NCBI GenBank assembly: GCA_940747215.1
Contig: CALNWS010000036.1
Span: 1-45,441, forward strand
Direction of reading: 5' to 3'
Length of the DNA stretch: 45,441 nucleotides
Origin: an uncultured Paraburkholderia sp.
Lineage (GTDB): Bacteria; Pseudomonadota; Gammaproteobacteria; Burkholderiales; Burkholderiaceae
Of this stretch, positions 39,567-45,441 are shown one piece after another. The notes under the pieces are model-generated. The model was not told the origin of the DNA. It did no database searches and was given only the letters and a program-made list of their open reading frames with translations. Position 1 is the stretch's first letter. Each line of letters opens with the position of its first letter. Made by a program: the position numbers and the translations under genes.

Positions 39567-40913
39567 TTAAGAGCACGAGCGCCGCTCACCTAACTGCCGT
39601 CGTTCGTGCAGCTTCGCGTACTGCGTGCGCGCGTGCCGCTTGAGCGCCTTCCACATGAGCGGATAGCGGTAGCCCGGCACCGCGAACAGTACGAGCGCGG
39701 CGAGCGCCAGCAAGCCGCAGAACAGGAATGTGCCGCGATAGCTGAACGCCTGCACGAGCAGACCAGAGAGCACGCCGGACAGAATCGACCCGACGCGCGC
39801 CGCGTTGAAGAACAACGCGGTGGCGCGTCCCGGTGCTTGCGGCATCAGATCCTGCACGTAGGTCATGCCGAGACACGACGTGACCGCGACGACGAACGCG
39901 TTGAGGATCTGCATTGGAATCAGCATATGGACATTGCCCGCCAGCGACATTGCGACGAAATACACCGCGTGCACCGCCGCGCACGCGCCGAGCCAGTTCG
40001 GCTTATGTAATACCGACGACTTCGCGCCGAGCGCGAGCATCATCGGAATTTCCATCAGCGCGCCGAGACTGAGCATGACCGATACGTCTAGATGCGTGCC
40101 GTTCAACCCATGCACGATGTAGAGCGGCAAGACGATCATCGTGGCGTTCGCGGCAAGGCCGAGCAACGTGAGCGCGGCCACGGCGCGACGGATGTCGTTC
40201 GGTGATGCGACTCCGGGCAGATCTTCGTGAGCATCTTCGCCCGGCTGGGTGAGCGGCGGCACGGTGATCGACGCGGACGGTTCGGACACGGTGTCTTCCA
40301 CCGTGTGATCGCCCAGATGACTTTGCGGCTCGTGCATGCGCCAGACGATGGCGGCACACGCCGCAAAACTGGCCGCTGCAAACAGGAAGAGACCGTAGAA
40401 GCTGGTCGTGGCCAGCACCAGCGCGCCGACCGACGGCCCGAACACCCACGCCGCCGACAGGATGGTCCGCAAGGTCGCACTCGCGAACACGCGTTCGGCC
40501 GGATCGGGTACAGGCAAGGCCGCGCGGCTGAACGAGAACACCATCGAAATGGCCGAGCCGCCCGCGCCGATGAACACGATCCCCACCGCGAGCAGCAAGC
40601 GGTAATCGCGCACCACGCAAAGGCATAAATAGCCGAGTGTGGCGGCGACGAGCGCGGCGAGCAGCAACGGACGATGCCGTCCGCTCGCGTCGCTCCAGCG
40701 CCCCGCGAAGGTACTCGCGAGGACGCCGCTCGCGGCGATCAGCGTCATGAATACGCCTAGCCGGAACGGCGTCATGCCGGCGCGTTCGACGCCGAAGAGC
40801 GACAGGTAGGGAGCGGTGAACGACATCGCCACGCCGAGCATGAGGGTGGCGGCAGCGAGCGGCTTGAAGCCGGGAATGCGTAACAGATCGAGAAAACGTA
40901 AGGTTTTCAGCAC
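39567..40913 (-). CDS. MFS exporter, sugar-efflux (SetB-like) type
   Basis: The 448-residue inner-membrane protein has twelve hydrophobic segments in two bundles joined by an acidic loop (HEPQSHLGDHTVEDTVSEPS, near residue 193). The first bundle has the MFS loop motif as STFAGRWSDASGRHRP near 68. The second bundle starts at RRAVAALTLLGLAANATMIV and contains GRATALFFNAARVGSILSG near 370, typical of the SET sugar-efflux family. The substrate is a guess. The basic C-terminus (KALKRHARTQYAKLHERRQL) ends at a TAA, after which the frame stays open. Otherwise intact. Confidence 0.82.
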   Translation of the reverse strand: MLKTLRFLDLLRIPGFKPLAAATLMLGVAMSFTAPYLSLFGVERAGMTPFRLGVFMTLIAASGVLASTFAGRWSDASGRHRPLLLAALVAATLGYLCLCVVRDYRLLLAVGIVFIGAGGSAISMVFSFSRAALPVPDPAERVFASATLRTILSAAWVFGPSVGALVLATTSFYGLFLFAAASFAACAAIVWRMHEPQSHLGDHTVEDTVSEPSASITVPPLTQPGEDAHEDLPGVASPNDIRRAVAALTLLGLAANATMIVLPLYIVHGLNGTHLDVSVMLSLGALMEIPMMLALGAKSSVLHKPNWLGACAAVHAVYFVAMSLAGNVHMLIPMQILNAFVVAVTSCLGMTYVQDLMPQAPGRATALFFNAARVGSILSGVLSGLLVQAFSYRGTFLFCGLLALAALVLFAVPGYRYPLMWKALKRHARTQYAKLHERRQLGERRSCS

Positions 40914-41061
40914 GGGGATGATGGGTCACGGAAAGCGAAGCTGCCCGGCGCGATGTGCGCCGCACGAATCATCGCAGGAAAGACCGGGGCATTATCTGCC
41001 TCGCTTGCAAACACGTAAACCCGCACCCGTGCGTCCCAAATTAATTCGTGGGGAGTGCACG

Positions 41062-41535
41062 TTACCTGCCGTCCGTCGCACGCATTTTCTGCGCTTGTTG
41101 CTTGTAGTCGTAAGTCGGATAGAACTCCGTGCGATAGCCGCCCCACGCCGTCGTCTCGATCGCGTGGTTCACTTCGCGCAGACGGCTTGCCGGCACGCGC
41201 AGCGTCACCACTTGGCCGATGCCCATCATCACATACCAGGAGACCACTTCGATGCCGGGCGGCGGAAAGGTCTTGAAGAATCCTTGTGCGCGCAACTGGT
41301 CGTTGATTTGCGGCAGCGTCTTCGACTCGTCGTGGCGCAGGAAGATGGTGAGCAGGAAAGTGTCGTCGGGGCCGATACCGGAGCTGCCTGCCTAGTTGCT
41401 TGGCGTATGGGCGACGACGCTCGGCTGGAAGGTCTGTGCGATGGCCAGGCTACGCGTAAGCGAAAACAACGCCGCACAGATTGCGCTGCGGCGCAGCGAA
41501 ACGGAAACGGCTTTGCGAAAAGGCGTGATCGGCAT
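41062..41535 (-). pseudogene. unknown periplasmic protein split by amber codon
   Basis: MPITPFRKAVSVSLRRSAIC starts a signal peptide ending SLAIAQ. Residue 48 is a TAG (41392-41394) in HTPSN(stop)AGSSGIG. The frame then continues cleanly for 110 codons: DDTFLLTIFLRHDESKTLPQ, GFFKTFPPPGIEVVSWYVMM and AWGGYRTEFYPTYDYK to a TAA at 41062. The family is unknown to me, but the periplasmic location is supported. CAG to TAG would restore SNQAGS. Confidence 0.72.
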
Positions 41536-41739
41536 CGGGAAGCTCCGCGACAGTGAATATGGCCGGACGTGCGAAAACCGCTGCCGGGCCGCAGCACCGC
41601 AACTGAAGCAATATCCACTCCTGCGTGAGCCGTGAGCCGTATTAACTGCACAAACGCTTGAACCACTGACCCGCCGAGCCACTCGCACCCGAACGACTCC
41701 TTATCCGTCACGCATGATCCGCGTGCCGCACCGGCCCAC

Positions 41740-42036
41740 TCAAACCAACGTATAACCGCGCCTTTCAAGCGTCTTGCGATGCCACTCATTGCCGTAAAGT
41801 CCACACACGAGCGCGAACAGCACGGAGAGCACGAGCCCGATCAGATCGCCGCTTTCTCCGAGCAGCCCGACGAACATGAGCGCTAGGTTGATCGCGAGCA
41901 TGACGGCCGAGGTAAACCACATGCGCTTCGCGGCTACCCACACGAATCCCAGCAAGAACGCGCCCCAACTGAAACCCGTTGCCACCGCGACCGGCTCGCC
42001 CCCGTCCGGTCCGCGCAGGTAAATACTATCTGCCAT
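41740..42036 (-). CDS. DUF2628-like small membrane protein
   Basis: The 98-residue protein begins MADSIYLRGPDGGEPVAVAT, then GFSWGAFLLGFVWVAAKRMW, the DUF2628 hallmark in which a short cytoplasmic lead is followed by two or three transmembrane helices (LAINLALMFVGLLG, LIGLVLSVLFALVCGLYGNE). The end HRKTLERRGYTLV is basic. The start at 42036 matches family length; upstream in-frame ATG is unlikely. Role unknown. Intact. Confidence 0.75.
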   Translation of the reverse strand: MADSIYLRGPDGGEPVAVATGFSWGAFLLGFVWVAAKRMWFTSAVMLAINLALMFVGLLGESGDLIGLVLSVLFALVCGLYGNEWHRKTLERRGYTLV

Positions 42037-42338
42037 TCTGTTTCCTTCAACCCGTAATCGTGTTCTTATCGTTGACGTTTTCGACGACGCCATTTTTCAT
42101 GGGTGCACCCGCCTATATAGGTTTAGCATGCCACGCTGACAGGAGTGTACTTTCATCCGGCATTCGCTGATGCCACACTGCCATCATGCTGCCCTCGCGC
42201 TACCGTCACGCAACGACGACGCTGCAACGAAGTTGCAACACCGCCGCCGACGGTTCCGCTCATTCATTAACTGGTACGCTTGAACCATCCACGCCTCGCG
42301 CACGATGGCGGCGGCATCCATTCACAGAGCATTCATTC
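42037..42338. other. 302-bp divergent intergenic region
   Basis: It separates the DUF2628 gene (minus) from the thioredoxin remnant (plus) and is locally AT-richer (42040-42130). TTGACG near 42073 could be a -35 element, but no convincing -10 follows at the right distance. No gene is seen. Confidence 0.4.
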
Positions 42339-42658
42339 ATGGCAGCAGACACTGGTTATTCCACGACGGCGCCTTCGCGTGCGGAGGTCGACGCACTCGG
42401 CGGCGTCACGTTCCTCGAATTCGGCACCAACTGGTGCGGCTATTGTCAGAGGGCGCAGCCGTCGATTGCCGAAGCGTTCGAGACACATCGCGACGTCCGG
42501 CATCTGAAGATCGAAGACGGTCCCGGCCGCGCGCTCGGCCGTTCGTTCAAGGCAAGCTGTGGCCCACGCTCATTTTTCTGCGTGACGGCAACGAGGTCGC
42601 GCGCATGGTGCGTCCGAAGAGTTCGGGCGATATCACGCCGGCGTTTGCAGCGCTTTGA
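42339..42658 (+). pseudogene. thioredoxin-fold protein, 1-bp deletion
   Basis: MAADTGYSTTAPSRAEVDAL is followed by VTFLEFGTNWCGYCQRAQPS with the active-site WCGYC near residue 33. After GRALGRSFKA the frame breaks near 42552; one T seems lost from AAGGTCAAG. The next frame gives KLWPTLIFLRDGNEVARMVR (the cis-Pro segment) and ends DITPAFAAL at a TGA (42656). Relatives are 105-110 residue cytoplasmic thioredoxins. There is one lesion only. Confidence 0.82.
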
Positions 42659-42717
42659 ATCACGTGCTTCGAACAGCCACGTTAAATCACACTTGATCCA
42701 CGCACTCAACCCGTCAG

Positions 42718-43137
42718 ATGCAACAGGCCATCCATCATCTCAGCGTCAGGGCGCGCACGCGCGGCCTCGTGGAATTCACCGACGAGGTGCGCCGCTTCGT
42801 CGCCGATCAGGCGATCAGCACCGGCCTTCTGACCGTGTTCTGCCGGCACACGTCCGCGTCATTGCTGATTCAGGAGAACGCCGACCCTTCGGTGCAACGC
42901 GATATCGAACGCTATTTCGCGAGCGTCACGCCTGAAGACGCTGAGCGCTATGAGCACGACGCCGAAGGTTTGGACGACATGCCCGCGCATCTGCGCACGG
43001 CGCTCACGCAGGTGCAGTTATCGATTCCGGTCGAGCACGGCCGCATGGTGCTCGGCACGTGGCAGGGGCTATATCTCTTCGAGCATCGCCGACACACGCA
43101 GCACAGGGACATCGTGCTGCATCTGATCGGCGAGTGA
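42718..43137 (+). CDS. yjbQ: YjbQ/UPF0047 family protein
   Basis: The 139-residue protein has the UPF0047 pattern: TGLLTVFCRHTSASLLIQEN near residue 38 with the conserved His-Thr-Ser, the acidic segment VQRDIERYFASVTPEDAERY, HLRTALTQVQLSIPV and the final GTWQGLYLFEHRRHTQHRDI. Members show weak thiamin-phosphate synthase activity, but the cellular role is not settled. It starts 59 nt after the thioredoxin remnant. Intact. Confidence 0.9.
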   Translation: MQQAIHHLSVRARTRGLVEFTDEVRRFVADQAISTGLLTVFCRHTSASLLIQENADPSVQRDIERYFASVTPEDAERYEHDAEGLDDMPAHLRTALTQVQLSIPVEHGRMVLGTWQGLYLFEHRRHTQHRDIVLHLIGE

Positions 43138-43230
43138 AGCGGGTCCGCAGTTAATCGAACACGGATAATCGAACGCAGCCGACGGAATGCAGCTAAGCAA
43201 GTCAAGCACCGCAGATACGCACGCAGTCGA

Positions 43231-44254
43231 TCAAAGCGGCGCAGCGCCGAACGCTTGCCGCTGGGCAAGCGAGACGAAGGTCTGCGCGTCACGCGCCGCC
43301 TGTACCATGGCTGCCATGCCGAAGAACTCGTGCGTCGCGCTGCGATAGTTGCGGTGCTCCACCGCCACGCCCGCGGACGCGAGTTTCTCACCATCCGAAC
43401 GCAGCGGATCGATGGCCCGCCCTCACCACCGCAGTCGAAGGCAGTCCGGCGAGATTCGCACTCACCACGTCGATCAGCGGGCTCGTCAGTTCGCTTTTAT
43501 CTCCACTATGTTCTGAATGAACCACAGCATCATCGCCTTGTTCAGCGGCTTCGCGTTGCGGTTTTCTTCGTAGGAGAACGAGACGATGTTGTTGCTCGCG
43601 ACCGGATAGATCAGCGCCTGATGCACCGGCATCTGCATGCCGGTGCATCAGGCGCGCGAATCGAGACGTTGATCGCGAGGTTGCCACCCGCGCTCTCGCC
43701 CATCACGGCGAGCCGCGCGGGATAGCCTCCGAAACTCGCGGCATTCTCCACGAGCCAGCACCACGCGGCGAAGGCGTCGTCGTGAGCGGCCGGCAGGCGA
43801 TGTTCGGGTGCCTGACGATAATGTGCCGACACGACGATCGCCTTGCTCTGCGCGGCGATCGCTCGCGGCGTAGCGTCGTATGTTTCGATATCCGCGATTA
43901 CCCAGCCGCCCCCCATGAAAATACAGAATGACAGGGAACAGCCCCTCGCCTTGCGGCGTATAGACACGCGCCGCGTTCGTGACAACGGAAGGACCCGTTG
44001 CGCCGGGAATTCTGATGTCCTGCGTACGCACCGCTTCGAGCTCGAGCGACGGCCGCGAACCGAATGCGGGATTGCTCATCAGCGTTTTCACAGCGTCGGC
44101 GGGCGTGGGCTGCGCGCGCTTCGCTGACGGTGCAATCTTCAATCGGCTTCGGATCGAGCGATTTGAGCGCATCGAGCACGGCTTTCATGTCGGGATCGGC
44201 ATGGCCCGTAGGGTCCAGACCAACCATGCCTTTGAGGGTATCGCCGAGTATCAT
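43231..44254 (-). pseudogene. HSL-family alpha/beta hydrolase (esterase/lipase), broken
   Basis: MILGDTLKGMVGLDPTGHAD at 44254 follows AGGAG. Frame changes near 44125 and 43925 bring in PADAVKTLMSNPAFGSRPSL, the oxyanion motif HGGGW, SAHYRQAPEHRLPAAHDDAF and the nucleophile GESAGGNLAIN. At 43614-43655 a perfect inverted repeat disrupts the frame after VSIRA. Then follow HQALIYPVASNNIVSFSYEE and, after further breaks, VEHRNYRSATHEFFGMAAMV with the catalytic His. The ancestral end is LAQRQAFGAAPL at 43231. Confidence 0.87.
43614..43655. repeat. perfect 19-bp inverted repeat with 4-nt loop inside the esterase remnant
   Basis: Arms 43614-43632 and 43637-43655 are exact reverse complements and the loop is CTGC. 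Relatives explain one arm (minus-strand QMPVHQAL coding sequence). The other arm replaces what should be unrelated codons just before it. Confidence 0.97.
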
Positions 44255-44508
44255 GAGTCGCTCCTGATGGAAGAGATCACATGCCACCGGAGCACAGGCA
44301 CTCTGTGCATCCGTTGGCCATATATGCCATCCGGGTCGAGCAAACACCTATACCCGTGAAGCGTCTTCTACCACGCCTTTGAAGAAGCGGAGTCACGATG
44401 CGCGAATCCACTTCTTCACGACTCACTTCACTCTCAGTCGGGACTCACCCAAGTTTCGCTCAGGACTTACTTTTCGAGCGGCCGCGATGGTCCGCTCTAT
44501 CACTGCGC

Positions 44509-44780
44509 TCACTGACCCTTCGTATCGATGCTCGCGTCGGCGCCCGGCATGTTGGTCGTGTCGGTGGCCGCCTTCCTCGTCTTCTTCATGTGATGCTTCT
44601 TCGTCGACTCGCGTGCGTCGCCGTGCCCGTCGGCCCCATGTCGCCGCCTTCGCTCGTGGCGTTGTTGGCGCCGTTGCTCGGGTCGTTGCCGGCGGGACCG
44701 CCACCGCCTGCGCCTTGAGCCATCGCCAGCGACGAAGCCGCGAGCAACGTCGAAACGAGCAATGCATGTCTGATCTTCAT
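44509..44780 (-). pseudogene. small secreted protein, frameshifted
   Basis: MKIRHALLVSTLLAASSLAM followed by AQ is a clean signal peptide, preceded by GGAG. The mature part is Gly/Asn-rich (GAGGGGPAGNDPSNGANNAT). Near 44620 the frame changes. The alternative frame reads STKKHHMKKTRKAATDTTNM, then PGADASIDTKGQ and a TGA at 44509. Such short basic periplasmic proteins are common in Burkholderia, with unknown function. The unshifted frame ends after about 64 residues. Confidence 0.65.
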
Positions 44781-45008
44781 GACTGTTCTCCTGTCGGGAA
44801 AGAAAGCGGGCTGCGCCTGCAACTACAGTGCATGCCTCGCGTTTCAATCAGCAAGGGATGTGCCACCAGCGAATAGATGAGATCGGCCAGAAGCGTGACC
44901 GTCGTGCATGACTTGAAACGAAGTGACGCGAATCATCGCGTCACGAGGCTCACCACACGGTGAAACCGGCATGCGCGGAGAGGCGAAGGCGCTTACGCAA
45001 TTACACGC

Positions 45009-45305
45009 TTACGGCTGACAAACGAGCAGCGCCGGCAATTCGTCGATGTTGAACGGCTTGGCCAGAATCTGCACACCGAGACGGCGCGCGCGATCGAGTT
45101 CGTCGGCGTAGCCCGTCATCAGCACGATCTTTGCGCCGGCCAGTCACTGCGCACTTTCTCCGCGAGATCGATGCCTTTCAGCTTGCCCGGCATCTGGATG
45201 TCGGAAAGCACGAGTTCGAAGATCTCGCCGGTCCTGAGCACGTCGAGCGCCTGATCGGCGGTCGGTTCGTGCCGCACGTCGCAGCCGAATGTCTCGAACG
45301 CAATA
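45009..45305 (-). pseudogene. receiver domain remnant, 5' part removed by IS insertion
   Basis: AFETFGCDVRHEPTADQALD followed by ELVLSDIQMPGKLKGIDLAE is a receiver domain with the phosphoacceptor Asp. A 1-nt loss near 45143 breaks it after DWPAQ. The next frame gives KIVLMTGYADELDRARRLGV and QILAKPFNIDELPALLVCQP (conserved Lys) to a TAA at 45009. The N-terminal acidic pocket is missing because IS sequence abuts near 45305. It was either a response regulator or the tail of a hybrid kinase. Confidence 0.78.
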
Positions 45306-45312
45306 TAATAGT

Positions 45313-45441
45313 ATAGAGGTAGCCCTGTTCGTTCGGACAGTTTTCTGAGATTTTCAAGTGGAACGTCCGGGGCGATCATGCTGCCGATCTGATCGCAGGC
45401 AGCGTTGCGAAGTATGCCTCATCCGGCATCCGGTCTGCCAG
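45313..45441 (-). mobile_element. IS3-family element end with transposase C-terminus, partial
   Basis: From the window edge the minus strand encodes ADRMPDEAYFATLPAIRSAA and stops at TGA (45376-45378), the usual C-terminal run of IS3-type OrfB transposases. About 35 nt later the sequence CTGTCCGAACGAACAGGGCT followed by ACCTCTA looks like the element's terminal inverted repeat. The exact insertion point (45300-45316) and target duplication cannot be fixed from one end. Confidence 0.75.

Noticed and set aside
5205..41535. Genome-wide reassignment of TAG to Gln
   Set aside because: sua5, recX and fba end naturally at TAG, and many of the broken genes also have frameshifts, so erosion explains more.

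Overview
The window reads as a high-GC betaproteobacterial chromosome of the Burkholderia/Paraburkholderia/Caballeronia group. The evidence is the neighbourhoods: pgk-pyk-fba-purC-purE-purK-sua5, azlC-azlD next to ilvE-(CHCC zinc protein)-waaF, recA-recX-DUF2889-sucC-sucD-terC, and pilA next to pglL. Housekeeping genes are intact, but roughly half of the other genes are broken by nonsense codons, frameshifts, short duplications and deletions, and IS or intron material is present. Several genes carry many independent lesions, so simple sequencing error does not explain it. The best inference is a recently host-restricted or otherwise eroding genome, as described for leaf-nodule Burkholderia symbionts; the species is not proven here.

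Layout. 1-120: 3' end of an IS21-type istB. 123-1137: broken GDSL lipase lipoprotein. 1263-9578 (minus strand): pgk, pyk, a heavily broken fba, purC, purE, purK and sua5. 9851-10758: azlC and azlD, fused by deletion and frameshifted. 11030-13483: ilvE (with an internal in-frame deletion), a small zinc protein and waaF. 13718-18434: NTF2-like protein, broken YheT-type hydrolase, an unknown protein, broken M48 metalloprotease, moaC. 18503-24011: pglL and a frameshifted pilA, separated by a degenerate group II intron. 24137-30168: terC, sucCD, DUF2889 gene, recX, and recA with a LexA box. 30418-32691: truncated response regulator, split unknown gene, helicase remnant, BON protein. 32701-36234: ackA and an amber-split phosphoketolase gene. 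36763-39242: small peptide remnant, broken ankyrin protein, broken HAD hydrolase, broken 6-phosphogluconate dehydrogenase. 39567-45009: MFS exporter, small membrane and periplasmic proteins, broken thioredoxin, YjbQ, broken HSL-type esterase, broken small secreted protein, response-regulator remnant. 45313-45441: end of an IS3-type element.

How it fits together. Purine synthesis, lower glycolysis (Pgk, Pyk), succinyl-CoA synthetase, Moco synthesis, LPS heptosylation and SOS/recombination are kept. Fructose-bisphosphate aldolase, phosphoketolase, 6-phosphogluconate dehydrogenase, pilin, several hydrolases and two-component parts are lost or damaged. This suggests carbon flow narrowed towards Entner-Doudoroff plus TCA, and loss of surface and environmental functions.

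The most notable signals are mutational. In-frame stops recur at positions expected to be Gln. Two perfect 19-bp/4-nt-loop hairpins lie inside coding sequence. Exact short tandem duplications break frames, and deletions fall between short direct repeats, including in-frame losses inside otherwise intact ilvE and ackA. No CRISPR array, rRNA or tRNA gene was seen.
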